A stretch of 64,000 nucleotides of DNA from Streptomyces deccanensis. GTDB lineage: Bacteria > Actinomycetota > Actinomycetes > Streptomycetales > Streptomycetaceae. Within the stretch, counting starts at the first letter, position 1. The number at the start of each line of letters is the position of its first letter. The stretch is taken from contig NZ_CP092431.1 of the NCBI RefSeq assembly GCF_022385335.1, positions 9,114,001 to 9,178,000 of the forward strand, read 5' to 3'. Both the position numbers and the translations under genes were made by a program. Under the pieces are notes generated by a model. The model saw nothing but the letters and a program-made list of their open reading frames with translations, was not told the origin of the DNA and searched no databases. Shown piece after piece: positions 42,350 through 51,483 of this stretch.

Positions 42350-43117
42350 ATGGCCTCCCAGCACACCCCCCGCACGGCTCTCGTCACCGGCGCCGGATCC
42401 CGTCGCGGGATCGGCCGCGCCGCCGCCCACGCGCTCGCCGCCGACGGCTACCACATCGCCGTCCTGGACCTGGACAAGGAAGCCGCCGAAGACACCGCCC
42501 GCCAGGTCGCGGCCCGTCACGGAGTGCAGACCCTGGCCCTCGCCGCCGACGTCACCGACGCCGACGCCGTCGACGCGGCGATCACTCAGGCCGAAGCCGC
42601 GCTGCCGCCGATCGGTGCCCTCGTCAACAACGCGGGCATCACCTCTCCCGTGCCGTTCCTCGACGTCACCCCCGGCGAATGGGACAAGATCTTCGACGTC
42701 AACGTCCGCGGCAGCTTCCTGGTCACCCAGCGCGTCGCCGCGGGCATGGCCGAGTGCGGGTTCGGCCGCATCGTGTTCCTCTCCTCGGTCTCCGCCGAGC
42801 GTGGGGGAGGAGTCTTCGGTGGCGTGGCCTACTCGGCGGCCAAGGCCGCGCTCCTCGGCTTCGCCCGTGCCCTCGCCCGCGAGCTGGGCCCTTCGGGGGT
42901 GACGGCGAACTGCGTCGCGCCCGGTCTGATCGATACCGACATCACGCAGGGCAAGCTGGACGAGGCCCGCAAGGCCGCCATGACAGCGGATATCCCCATG
43001 CGCCGGATCGGCGGCGTCGAGGACGTGGCGGACGTCATCGCGTTCCTGGCACGGCCCGGCTCCGGGTACATCACCGGGGCCACCTACGACATCAATGGCG
43101 GATCCCACATTCACTGA
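42350..43117 (+). CDS. Short-chain dehydrogenase/reductase
   Basis: A 255-residue classical SDR: TALVTGAGSRRGIGRAAAHALA, D of VLDLDKEAAE indicating NAD preference, NNAG, Ser of SSVSA and YSAAKAAL, then VNCVAPGLIDTDIT-type region. It ends GATYDINGGSHIH. GGAG is five bases before the ATG. With carrier and transketolase it may oxidise the imported polyol or hydroxy acid to the ketose-type donor that the transketolase splits; this is inference. Confidence 0.9.
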   Translation: MASQHTPRTALVTGAGSRRGIGRAAAHALAADGYHIAVLDLDKEAAEDTARQVAARHGVQTLALAADVTDADAVDAAITQAEAALPPIGALVNNAGITSPVPFLDVTPGEWDKIFDVNVRGSFLVTQRVAAGMAECGFGRIVFLSSVSAERGGGVFGGVAYSAAKAALLGFARALARELGPSGVTANCVAPGLIDTDITQGKLDEARKAAMTADIPMRRIGGVEDVADVIAFLARPGSGYITGATYDINGGSHIH

Positions 43118-43279
43118 GTGACCAGGGAACCAGTCTCCATCTCAGGGAGCGGGCTCGGTCCGGACGAAGATCGTCTCGTTGCAGGCCGTGCAACACCGGT
43201 TGGCGGCTGCCAACCGCGCCGTGAGGTTGGGCTGGGGAGCGGCTTGAGGGGCAGGACCGACCGCACTGTGGTTCCAAGA

Positions 43280-43320
43280 GGAGCGGGCTGCCCGCGACAC
43301 ATCGCGAGCGGCCCGCTTCC
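43280..43320. terminator. Stem-loop between convergent SDR and SGNH hydrolase genes
   Basis: AGCGGGC (43282-43288) pairs with GCCCGCT (43311-43317), with an inner GCGA/TCGC pair. It lies just past the SGNH stop and likely ends transcription from both sides. Confidence 0.5.
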
Positions 43321-43344
43321 TGGTATGGCGGTGCTGTTGCCCCG

Positions 43345-44421
43345 TCAGCTCTGCGCCGATGTACGGCGCCTGCGCGCGAGGTAGACCGCGGCGGTGCCGA
43401 CTAGCACGACCCCGAGACCGGCACCCGCGAGGACGGGAGCGCTGCCCGGCGCGCCCGTCTCGGCAAGGTTCCCGTTGGTCGTCGGCTTGTTCGCCCCCGC
43501 GTTCTCGGCGCCTCCGGGTGTGGGGGACGGGGTGGGACGCGCGGGGTCCTGCGGGATCTTTGAGAGTTGCGCCGCGAACGCGGCTGCGATGGCCTTGTGT
43601 CCGGCGGCGTTGGGGTGCGGGTCCTGCCTCGTGCACGCCCAGGTCAGCCTGCAGATCTCGGCGACGTTCGCAGGCACCTCGCCCGCCCCGGGCAGGTTGA
43701 CGGGGTTGCCGAAGTCGTCCGAGTGGTAGGCCCCGGCCACGTTCGCGACCTTGAAGCCGACGCTCTTGTAGACCTGGGCGATGCCCGAGTTGCCGGCGTC
43801 GATGAGGGGAGCCGACTCCTTGGCGGCCTGCTGTCCCGCGTCGCTCAGCAACCAGGTCGCCAGGAACGGGTTGTAGTACGTCGAGCCGACGAACTGGGTG
43901 TTCTTCGTGCCCGCCTTGCGGAGCGCTCCCGCGATCCGGGCGAGGTTCTGCCCCATCGTCTGGCTCACCTTGTCCAGGCACGCTCCGTCGAGGGTGCCGG
44001 CAGCCCCGACGCATGCCTGGATGTCGTTGGCGCCCACGCTGAGGGTCACATGGACGACCCTGCCGTGGTGCTGGGCCAGGGTCTTCAGGGCGGCGTCCAG
44101 TTGGGACTTGGCGTGCGGGTAGTCGCACGTGCCGCCCTTGAGCAGCGACGTCGTGGTCTCGCCGGTGCAGCCCAGGCGTATGTGCTTCAGCCCGGGGTCG
44201 TGTTGCTTGAGCTGCGCGTAGAGCTGGTCGGTGTAGGCGATGCCGGTGTCCTTGTCGACATCCGGCTGATAGCCGGACGCCAGGGAGTCACCGAGCGAGA
44301 TGTAGTACGTGGAGTCACTGCTCCGGGCCGTGTCGTCGGCTGAGGCCGGTCCGGGCGTGCTCAGCACGACTGCCATCGCGGAGACTGCCAGTCCGGTGCT
44401 GAATCGCTGAAGCAATTTCAT
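43345..44421 (-). CDS. Cell-wall-anchored SGNH/GDSL hydrolase with LAETG sorting signal
   Basis: A 358-residue secreted esterase/lipase. A signal peptide covers about residues 1-28. Block I is SLGDSLASGYQ with nucleophile S46, block III GANDI, and block V DPHPNAAGHKAI with the catalytic Asp/His. The C-terminus carries a Pro/Ala-rich linker, LAETG at 319-323, a hydrophobic stretch and RRRR. LAxTG is the substrate motif of class E sortases of streptomycetes, so the enzyme is probably tethered to peptidoglycan. Its natural ester substrate is unknown. Confidence 0.92.
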   Translation of the reverse strand: MKLLQRFSTGLAVSAMAVVLSTPGPASADDTARSSDSTYYISLGDSLASGYQPDVDKDTGIAYTDQLYAQLKQHDPGLKHIRLGCTGETTTSLLKGGTCDYPHAKSQLDAALKTLAQHHGRVVHVTLSVGANDIQACVGAAGTLDGACLDKVSQTMGQNLARIAGALRKAGTKNTQFVGSTYYNPFLATWLLSDAGQQAAKESAPLIDAGNSGIAQVYKSVGFKVANVAGAYHSDDFGNPVNLPGAGEVPANVAEICRLTWACTRQDPHPNAAGHKAIAAAFAAQLSKIPQDPARPTPSPTPGGAENAGANKPTTNGNLAETGAPGSAPVLAGAGLGVVLVGTAAVYLARRRRTSAQS

Positions 44422-44736
44422 CACTTGCGTACGCTTTCCAGTTGTAGGGGGATACCGGATAGCGCAGCATGGTCGACGTTGCGCACCATGCGGCTGAGGC
44501 TTCCGGGAGATCTGGGCGACGCCTTGGTCAAGGCATAAGTGGGGCCGTCGCCGTGAGGGTGAGGGATCCGCCTGCTTGCGTATCGGCGGCGTGGTCATCA
44601 ACCTAGCGGGCCGGGGCTTTACTTGGGCGGTGACGACCGACAAAGCGAGTCCCCAATGTGACGCGTGTAACCGTCAGAAAGGTCCGCTCGGTCGTAAATC
44701 GGTGACGCGACCCGCTGGTAACCCGTCTCTGGGTGA
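44422..44736. other. Intergenic region, promoter of the SGNH hydrolase gene
   Basis: About 315 bp upstream of the SGNH gene and past the MarR stop. No gene or strong repeat is seen. It has a somewhat more AT-rich part near 44400-44460 that may hold the promoter. Confidence 0.4.
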
Positions 44737-45249
44737 TCATCGTGATGACGGGGGCGCGGCAGGGAACCGGCGCCTCGCGCAAGTGTTGGTGGATTCTGGC
44801 CGGAGACGTAGGTCGGAAAGCGGTTCGAGTTGCTTCACCAACTGCTCCACCTGCTCCACTCCGATGCTGAGCCTGGTGAAGCCGGTGCGCACGGCGGTCT
44901 CGTAGGTGTCGCTGATCCGGTCGAGGAGGGCTGTGCCCTGCACGGTGACTGCCGCGTGGGTCGCGCGTGCGTCCCTGGGGCATGCCGAGCGGGTGACCCG
45001 CCCTCGGAGTTCCTGGCGGGCGACGGCGCGCGACATGCGACTTCTGGAGAACCCGAGTGCGGTGGCCATCTCGGTCATGTGGAGGAATTGGTGCGGAGAC
45101 CTGTGGAGGGCGGAAAGGAACGCGTATTCCTCCCAGGTGATATCAAATTGCTGCCGCAGAACACGGTTCACCGACGTCTCGAGCAGGCGGCCGAACAGTG
45201 CGACGGTCTCGTAGGCCCGAATATCCGCCGACAGGGGGGCGTTTTGCAT
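44737..45249 (-). CDS. MarR family transcriptional regulator
   Basis: A 170-residue winged-helix protein: LLETSVNRVLRQQFDITWEEYAFLSAL, FLHMTEMATALGFSRSRMSRAVARQELRGRV (recognition helix) and ACPRDARATHAAVTVQG (wing). The C-terminal helix gives the dimer. It follows the efflux pump with a 70-bp gap in the same direction, the usual arrangement for a MarR regulator of a drug pump. The ribosome site before the ATG is weak. Confidence 0.85.
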   Translation of the reverse strand: MQNAPLSADIRAYETVALFGRLLETSVNRVLRQQFDITWEEYAFLSALHRSPHQFLHMTEMATALGFSRSRMSRAVARQELRGRVTRSACPRDARATHAAVTVQGTALLDRISDTYETAVRTGFTRLSIGVEQVEQLVKQLEPLSDLRLRPESTNTCARRRFPAAPPSSR

Positions 45250-45319
45250 GGGGCAAACTCGTTTCGTGATGTGTTCGTGTGCGCGAACGAGTGCGATTGG
45301 CTTGGCCTGGAGTGGCGGC

Positions 45320-46594
45320 TCACCGGGCCAGCGGGTTCGGGGCGGGGTGCTCCGGGCGGCAGAGGAGGAGGAAGCAGCCCGTCGCGGCCAGCGCGAGGCC
45401 GAGGACCGACAGCGCCATGGGCAGTGCGGTGTCCTGGCCGCCGAGGCCGGCCAGGGCCGGTGCGAGGGCGCCCATGAGGAACTGGGTGGTGCCCAGGAGC
45501 GCTGAGGCGCTGCCCGCCGCGTGCGGGGCACGCTGGAGGCACAGAGCCGTAGTGGTCGGCAGGATCATTCCGACCGGATAGGTCGTGAAGAAGAGCGCGG
45601 AGGCGATCCACGGCAGGCCCGCGTGCGTGGTCGTGGCCAGGACGACCAGGGCGGTGCCCGCGGCGCCGAGAACGGCCAGGCCGGTCGCGACAATGTGGTG
45701 CGAGGGCAAGCGGCCGAGGAGCAGTTTGCCGTTGAGCTGGCCGGTGGCGACCAGGCCGATCGAGTTGAGGGCGAAGAGCAAGCTGTAGGTCTGCGGGGAG
45801 GCGCCGTAGACCTGCTGCAGGGTGAAGGAAGAGCCGGCGATGTAGGCGAACAGCGCTGCGAAGCCGAGGCTGCCGGTGAGCAGATAGCCCGAGAAGCGGC
45901 CGTCGCTGATCAGGCCGCGCATGGTGCGCAGAGTGTCGGGGAGGCCGCCGCGCCGACGGTGTGCGGTGGGGAGGGTCTGGGGGAGCAGGGCGGCGGTGGC
46001 GGCGAGGACGGCCAGACCGAGCAGGGTGAGGGTGGCGAACACGCCGCGCCAGGAGGTCAGGTGGAGCAGTTGGGCGCCGAGCACGGGGGCGAGGATCGGC
46101 GCCGTACCGGAGACGAGCATCAGCGAGGAGAGCAGGCGGGCGGCGGCGAGCCCGTCGTACAGGTCGCGGACGACGGCCCGGGCGATGACGATGCCGGCGG
46201 CGCCGGCCAGGCCTTGGGCCAGGCGCATGGAGACGAGCAGCGCCGGGTTCGGGGCGAGGGCGCACAGGGCGCTCGCCGCGACGTACACCGTCAGGCCGAT
46301 CAGGAGGGGGCGGCGCCGGCCCAGGGTGTCGCTGAGCGGGCCGATGACCAACTGGCCCAGGGCTATGCCGAGCATGAAGGCGGTCAGGGTGAGCTGGGTG
46401 ACGGCCTGGGAAACGTGCAGGTCTGCGCTGACCTGGGGGAGGGCCGGCAGGTAGAGGTCGATGGTGAGCGGGCCGAGCGCGGTCAGGGAGCCCAGGATCA
46501 GGACGAGCAAGAGACGGCGTGGGCGGCGGTCCGGGGACGAGGGGTGGGTTGTGTCCGCTGTCCCGGCGGATCCGGTCAGGGAGGGTGGGGACAT
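45320..46594 (-). CDS. Bcr/CflA-type MFS multidrug efflux transporter
   Basis: A 424-residue drug:H+ antiporter of the 12-TMS type. Motif A is GPLSDTLGRRRPL, motif C GAAGIVIARAVVRDL, and the N-terminus TALGPLTIDLYLPALP is diagnostic of Bcr/CflA proteins. Such pumps export chloramphenicol, bicyclomycin or related small compounds. It lies downstream of a beta-propeller gene and upstream of MarR. Confidence 0.9.
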   Translation of the reverse strand: MSPPSLTGSAGTADTTHPSSPDRRPRRLLLVLILGSLTALGPLTIDLYLPALPQVSADLHVSQAVTQLTLTAFMLGIALGQLVIGPLSDTLGRRRPLLIGLTVYVAASALCALAPNPALLVSMRLAQGLAGAAGIVIARAVVRDLYDGLAAARLLSSLMLVSGTAPILAPVLGAQLLHLTSWRGVFATLTLLGLAVLAATAALLPQTLPTAHRRRGGLPDTLRTMRGLISDGRFSGYLLTGSLGFAALFAYIAGSSFTLQQVYGASPQTYSLLFALNSIGLVATGQLNGKLLLGRLPSHHIVATGLAVLGAAGTALVVLATTTHAGLPWIASALFFTTYPVGMILPTTTALCLQRAPHAAGSASALLGTTQFLMGALAPALAGLGGQDTALPMALSVLGLALAATGCFLLLCRPEHPAPNPLAR

Positions 46595-46717
46595 GTCGGT
46601 TCCAGGGCTGTCGGGGAGAGAGGAGCGTGCGGACCGCTGGTCTGCCGTTCGTGCACGGGCCGGTGCCGCGCGGTCGGCGCGGCACCGGCCTGATGGAGTG
46701 CGCCCTTTGAGGTCGCG

Positions 46718-47659
46718 TCAGCGGTCGAGGTGGGCGAGGAGCAGGTTGGGGTCCTTGCCGGTCATGTAGGCGGCGCTGGGGACGTACACCTTGCTGCCGT
46801 GGACCGCGATGGACGTCGGGGTCTGCAGGCCGTCGGCCTCGGTGAGGACGGCGGTGTGGGTGCCGTCGGGGCGGACGAGGTCGACCTGGTTGTCGTCGCG
46901 GGCCGCGAGGAGGGTGTCGCCGTGGCCGGTGAAGGCGAAGTCGTCGATGTAGGGCATGCCGGTCGCGTGGACCTGTGTCTTTCCTGCGGTGCCGCGTGCG
47001 GTGATCGGGATGCGCAGGACGGTGCCCCGGTCCAGGTTGGTGGCCCACACGGCCCCGTTGTGCAGCTTCAGGCCGTTGGCGCCGGCGAAGGTGGTGCGCT
47101 CGAGTTTCTGGCCCTTGGCCCAGACGGTGGTTTTCCCGCCGCGTGCGGGCAGGCGATAGATGACGCCGTGCACGGAGTCGGTGACGTAGAGCTTCTTGGC
47201 GTGCTGGTCCAGGGCGAGGCCGTTGGGCAGCCCGTCGGCGGGCAGGGCGGCGATGCGGTGCGGGTGGCCGCCGGGGCGGACGACCCAGATGCCGGTGAGG
47301 TCGGCGGTGCCGGTGGCGTAGGTGACGTAGAGGGTGCCGTCGTCGGCGCGGGCGATGCCGCCGACGAACGCCTTGCCCAGGTTGGGGGTGTTGGGTGTGG
47401 CGGGTGCCGGCAGGGTGGCGAGGACGTGCGGCCGGCCGCCCGGCGTGACCCGGACGATCTGCCGGGCGAAGGAGAAGGTCAGATACGCCGCCCCGGTGCG
47501 GTCGACCGTGATGTTCTCGGGCTGCTGCGAGGCCGCCAGGTCGAAGTGGTTGGCGATGTGCGGGGCGGAAAGGGGCTCGGTCGCCGCGGTGGCGGTGGCC
47601 GCGGAGGTCAGCAGGGCCGCGGCGGCTGCGAACGTGGTCAACAAGATGCGGATGTGCAT
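46718..47659 (-). CDS. Secreted SMP-30/NHL-like beta-propeller protein (first)
   Basis: A 313-residue protein with signal peptide (residues 1-26, ending TATAAT) and repeated propeller strands: ENITVDRTGAAYLTFSFARQIVRV, GGIARADDGTLYVTY, LPNGLALDQHAKKLYVTDS and DDFAFTGHGDTLLAARDD. The N-D-G type repeats resemble gluconolactonase/SMP-30 lactonases and virginiamycin B lyase. Function is unknown; extracellular hydrolysis of a lactone or recognition of one is possible. GGAG lies eight bases before the ATG. Confidence 0.8.
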   Translation of the reverse strand: MHIRILLTTFAAAAALLTSAATATAATEPLSAPHIANHFDLAASQQPENITVDRTGAAYLTFSFARQIVRVTPGGRPHVLATLPAPATPNTPNLGKAFVGGIARADDGTLYVTYATGTADLTGIWVVRPGGHPHRIAALPADGLPNGLALDQHAKKLYVTDSVHGVIYRLPARGGKTTVWAKGQKLERTTFAGANGLKLHNGAVWATNLDRGTVLRIPITARGTAGKTQVHATGMPYIDDFAFTGHGDTLLAARDDNQVDLVRPDGTHTAVLTEADGLQTPTSIAVHGSKVYVPSAAYMTGKDPNLLLAHLDR

Positions 47660-47754
47660 GGATGGATCTCCTGTGGGGATGGTGCTGACGGTCCCCTGCC
47701 GGCCCGTGGGGCTTTCGGGCCGGCAGGGACTCGGTGGGGCCGTGTCCGTGCCGC

Positions 47755-48405
47755 TCAGGGGGCGACGATCTTGATCGTGCTGGCCCAGCCGTGTCCCGCC
47801 TCGCTGATCTGCAGGGCCATGTGCAGCAGCTGGAAGCCCTCCAGTTCGCGGGCGTGCTTGAGCGCGCCGACGTCGACCGGGTTCAGTCCACCGGAGGCGA
47901 CGACGTCCGCGACCTGCTTGCGAGCGGCCTCGTCGTCGCTGGCGACGAAGACATCGAGCGGAGTCCCGTTCACCGCTCCGGTGACCAGGGTCGTGGCGAA
48001 CGTGGTGTTGAAGGCCTTCACGACCCGCACGTCCGGTCCCGCCGCCTCGGCGATCTGCTCGGCGGCGGAGGTGCCGGGGGCGACGACGAGCGAGTCGAGG
48101 GAGGCGTCGACGGGGTTGCTGATGTCGATCAGTACCTTGCCGCTCAGCTGCGGGCCGTAGGACGCGGCGAGCTGTTTGGCGGCGTCGAAGGGGACGGCGA
48201 GAACCACGATGTCCGCGCTCTGCACGGCGGATTCGTCGGCGGCGGCTATCCGGCCCTCGCCGGGTCCCTGCCCGCGCAGTTCGTCGACGAGTCGTACGGC
48301 CTTGCTGGGGTCCTTGGCGGTGATGGTGACCGAGTGGCTGCCGGCCAGAGCGCGGGTGGCGATGCCACGGGCCATGTTGCCGGCACCGATGATGGTGATC
48401 TGCAT
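47755..48405 (-). CDS. NADPH-dependent F420 reductase-like protein
   Basis: A 216-residue single-domain Rossmann protein of the COG2085 type: ITIIGAGNMARGIATRAL at the start, DIVVLAVPFDAA, LIDISNPVD and VVKAFNTTFATTL. Family members move hydride between NADPH and coenzyme F420; some relatives act on other substrates. It sits between two secreted beta-propeller genes and might supply reduced F420 for a paired oxidoreductase, although none is in this operon. Confidence 0.85.
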   Translation of the reverse strand: MQITIIGAGNMARGIATRALAGSHSVTITAKDPSKAVRLVDELRGQGPGEGRIAAADESAVQSADIVVLAVPFDAAKQLAASYGPQLSGKVLIDISNPVDASLDSLVVAPGTSAAEQIAEAAGPDVRVVKAFNTTFATTLVTGAVNGTPLDVFVASDDEAARKQVADVVASGGLNPVDVGALKHARELEGFQLLHMALQISEAGHGWASTIKIVAP

Positions 48406-48441
48406 GGGAGTGGTGTCCTTTCCTGCCGCGCTTGCCCGCTG

Positions 48442-49449
48442 TCAGACGTGGACCCGCACCACGTTGAACGGGAGCTTCGGGTCGGTGATCTGGAACTGGA
48501 AGTTGACGATCAGCAGGTCGTGGCCGTCGACGGCGGCCGTGGAGGGGCTGTGCATGCCGCGGCCGTGGACCGTGCGCATGAGCTTGGCCTTGGTGCAGTC
48601 GTGGCTGAGCTTGAGGATGCTGATCTGGCCCTCGGGGTGGTCGAGTTCGGTGACGGCGGTGAGGGTGTCGCCCTTCAGCAGCAGGCCGTCGCCGGAGACG
48701 CCATGGGCGCCGCCGAGGTCGATCGGGACGACCTGGTGAGTGCGGATGTCGACGCGGTAGAAGGCGTAGTCGTTGTAGTCGGAGAGCAGGACGTAGCGGC
48801 CGTCGCCGGTGACCACCAGGCCGTTGCCGTTGAAGCCGTCGTCGTAGACCATCGGGGAGTGCGTCAGGTCGACGCCCACGTGCAGCGGTTGCTGGACCTG
48901 CTTGCTCTTCAGCTCGGCGGCGGTGATGTGCCACAGCGCGGGGTGGATGGAGTCGGAGATGTAGGCGTCGCCGTTGGGGGCGAGGGCGACGTCGTTGAGG
49001 AAGGTGTCGGTGCGGCCGGTGTCGAACACGTGCAGCAGGGCGCGGGTTCGGGTGTCGTAGACGAAGACCTTGCCGGTGGCGCCGCCGGCGACGACGAGAC
49101 GTCCGGCGCGGTCCGTCTTCATGCCGGCGACGGAGGCACGTCCGTCCTGGCCACCGGGCAGGAACACCTTGGTCGCACTGTGGTGGACGTCGCCGCGGTA
49201 GATGGTGCCATCGGTGGTGCTGCCGACATAGAAGTACGGCGTGCCCTGCTGGCGGGCGATGCCCTCGGGATAGGTCTTGTCACCGGGGAGTGTGTAACTG
49301 GTCGGCAGCGGTTCCCGGTGATGCCAGGCGGCGGCATGGTGCGGGTCGCTGCTGGAGGCCGCCAGGGCCGGGGCGGCGCCACCCAGGACGAGGAGGGAGG
49401 CGACCGCTGCGGCGGCGGCACGGGAACGGGGGAGGCGGGTGTGAGACAT
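48442..49449 (-). CDS. Secreted SMP-30-like beta-propeller protein (second)
   Basis: A 335-residue secreted protein: signal peptide to about residue 30 (ALAASS), then propeller strands such as YPEGIARQQGTPYFYVGST, FLNDVALAPNGDAYISDS and GNGLVVTGDGRYVLLSDYND. It shares with the first propeller the pattern of calcium-dependent lactonases, but the two are not closely similar in sequence. The product may act on the same compound as the first propeller. I cannot assign a reaction. Confidence 0.8.
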   Translation of the reverse strand: MSHTRLPRSRAAAAAVASLLVLGGAAPALAASSSDPHHAAAWHHREPLPTSYTLPGDKTYPEGIARQQGTPYFYVGSTTDGTIYRGDVHHSATKVFLPGGQDGRASVAGMKTDRAGRLVVAGGATGKVFVYDTRTRALLHVFDTGRTDTFLNDVALAPNGDAYISDSIHPALWHITAAELKSKQVQQPLHVGVDLTHSPMVYDDGFNGNGLVVTGDGRYVLLSDYNDYAFYRVDIRTHQVVPIDLGGAHGVSGDGLLLKGDTLTAVTELDHPEGQISILKLSHDCTKAKLMRTVHGRGMHSPSTAAVDGHDLLIVNFQFQITDPKLPFNVVRVHV

Positions 49450-49584
49450 GACGGATCTCCGTGCACGAGTGCGTGAGCGAATAAGAGGAAGTGATCAACA
49501 AACTCGGGGCGTTGCGCAGAGGGGAGGCGGGCCGCGCGAACTGCCCCGGATCCGCGCGGCGCGGGCGGCACATGCCTACGGCGT

Positions 49585-50364
49585 TCAGCTGCCGACGGGG
49601 AAGAGGGAGCGGTTGGCGATGTCGATGATGAACGGGCCGATGTGGGCGGGGTACCGGTCGACGATGGCCTTCTTGTAGGCGTCGCCGTCATCACCGAGCA
49701 GTTCGCGTGCGTCGCTGAGGTAGCGGCGGACGTCCTCGTAGACCTCTGGGCCGGTGGGCAGGCCGTGACCGGCGAGGATCGTGTCGTAGCCGGACTCGGC
49801 GGCCAGTGCGTCGACGGCCTGCTGCCAGCCGGTGATGTCGTTGTTGCCGAGGTAGAGGTGGACGTCGTTGTAGACGAGGTCCTGGGCGACCAGAACACGC
49901 TGCTCGGGCAGCTTGATGAGCAGTTCGTCGGTGGCCTCGCCGCCGGAGACGGCCTCGAAGACGAACGGGACGCCGTCGATGACCTCGGTGCCCTGGGCGA
50001 TGTCCACGGACGGGGTGAAGTCGCTGAGGGGGATGACCTGGCCGGTGGGCAGGTTGCTGTCGCCGCGCGCGATGATCTGCTCGCGCACCTGGGGCAGCGC
50101 GTGGACGGGCACGCCGAAGCGGGCGGCGCCGTTGTAGTGGTCGGGGTGCGCGTGGGTGACGATGAGGCGGTCGATCGGCTTGCCGAGGCCCTGGGCGTAG
50201 GCGACGGCCTCGTCGGCGTAGGCGGGGATCAGCTGGGCGTCGATCGCGATGACGCGGGCCGGGGTCTCGATCAGCTGGGTGGTGGTGTGGAAGGTGTCCG
50301 CCGGCGACATGTAGCTGTGGATGCGCACCGCGCCCTTGTCGAGGACCGTGACCGTGCCGTTCAT
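49585..50364 (-). CDS. Metallo-beta-lactamase fold hydrolase
   Basis: A 259-residue MBL-fold enzyme with the dinuclear zinc motif HAHPDH at 71-76, later VAQDLVYND (bridging Asp) and ILAGHGLPTGP. No signal peptide. It resembles glyoxalase-II or quorum-quenching lactonase-type proteins. AGGAG lies seven bases upstream of the ATG. It is the first gene in the leftward operon and faces the divergent AraC gene. Confidence 0.88.
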   Translation of the reverse strand: MNGTVTVLDKGAVRIHSYMSPADTFHTTTQLIETPARVIAIDAQLIPAYADEAVAYAQGLGKPIDRLIVTHAHPDHYNGAARFGVPVHALPQVREQIIARGDSNLPTGQVIPLSDFTPSVDIAQGTEVIDGVPFVFEAVSGGEATDELLIKLPEQRVLVAQDLVYNDVHLYLGNNDITGWQQAVDALAAESGYDTILAGHGLPTGPEVYEDVRRYLSDARELLGDDGDAYKKAIVDRYPAHIGPFIIDIANRSLFPVGS

Positions 50365-50493
50365 GGGGAATCTCCTTGAGGTGGAGGGCGGCTTCGCGCC
50401 GCCTTGGCGTCCTCCACTCTCTCCGTGAAACCGCAGGCAGGCGAGATACGCTGAGGACGGAGGATGGTAATTCGAGGACATCTGGAGATCGCG

Positions 50494-51402
50494 ATGCGTC
50501 CTGCAGACCTAGGCGACGGTGATCCCGCCTTCGGTGGCGCCATTCTTCGGCTCGACTTCCACCCGCCCGAGGAGCGGGTCCCGGGCTTCGAGATCATCGA
50601 TCTCGCCACGCTGCACGATCGACGGCGGCGGCGGGGCCGACGGCCCGACCTGGTGCACCGGGTGGACTTCCACACCCTCACGCTGATCACGGAGGGCAGT
50701 GGGGAGCATGCGATCGACTTCGTCACCTACCCGTGCCGCCCCGGCACCCTGTTGTGGGTCCGGCCGGGCCAGGTCCAGAGCTACGTCCGGCCCGGCACGG
50801 CGAACGGCACCCACCTGCTGTTCACGCCGGCGTTTCCCCCGCACAGCAGCAGCGCGGACCGGCTGGTGAACGAGTGGTACGGCTCGGCTTGCTGGCAGCT
50901 GGGCACGCGTCCCGCGTACGCGGTGCTGTCCACCCTGCTGGGCCAACTGCGGGCCGAGTACGACCGTCCGGAGCAGACGGTCTCGGCGGAGATCCTTCAA
51001 CTCCTGCTGGCCACCGTGCTGTTGCAGATCGACCGGCTGCCTCACCCCGAGGGCAGCGGTGACCCGCACGCAGGCGGCGAGGTCTACACCCGGTTCCGCG
51101 CCGAGTTGGAGCGCTCCTACGCCACCACCCGTCGTGCCGCCGACTACGCGCACAGCCTCGGATACACCGTCAAGACGCTCACCCGCGCCTGCATGGCCGC
51201 CACCGGACAACCCGTGAAACACGTCATCGACGGCCGCGTGGCCCTGGAGGGTCGGCGTCTGCTCGCCCACACCGACGAGCCAGTGGCGACCATCGCCCGC
51301 CGCCTCGGCTTTCCCGAACCCACCAACTTCGGCAAGTTTTTCGCCCGCCACACCGGCGTGACCCCCGGCGCCTTTCGTCAGACCCACCAGGTACACCAGT
51401 GA
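50494..51402 (+). CDS. AraC family transcriptional regulator
   Basis: A 302-residue regulator with an N-terminal cupin-like sensor (FHTLTLITEGSGEHAIDFVTYPCRPGTLLWVRPGQVQSY) and C-terminal AraC helix-turn-helix units (RRAADYAHSLGYTVKTLTRACMAATG, then ATIARRLGFPEPTNFGKFFARHTGVTPGAFR). The ATG chosen has CTGGAG six bases upstream; an ATG ten codons earlier is possible. It is divergent from the MBL-fold gene, with 130 bp between the starts, and is the likely regulator of that operon. Confidence 0.9.
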   Translation: MRPADLGDGDPAFGGAILRLDFHPPEERVPGFEIIDLATLHDRRRRRGRRPDLVHRVDFHTLTLITEGSGEHAIDFVTYPCRPGTLLWVRPGQVQSYVRPGTANGTHLLFTPAFPPHSSSADRLVNEWYGSACWQLGTRPAYAVLSTLLGQLRAEYDRPEQTVSAEILQLLLATVLLQIDRLPHPEGSGDPHAGGEVYTRFRAELERSYATTRRAADYAHSLGYTVKTLTRACMAATGQPVKHVIDGRVALEGRRLLAHTDEPVATIARRLGFPEPTNFGKFFARHTGVTPGAFRQTHQVHQ

Positions 51403-51483
51403 GCAGACGTCGGACAACCACTTGTGGATGACAGTGTCTCGTGCCGTGAGCCCGATCCTCGGAGCAGTCGGCCAGAGGGAGGA

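Noticed and set aside
43142..43300. Short minus-strand frame ending ANRCCTACNETIFVRTEPAP
   Set aside because: It has a zinc-finger-like CCxxC but no clear start or ribosome site and overlaps a terminator. Not supported as a gene.
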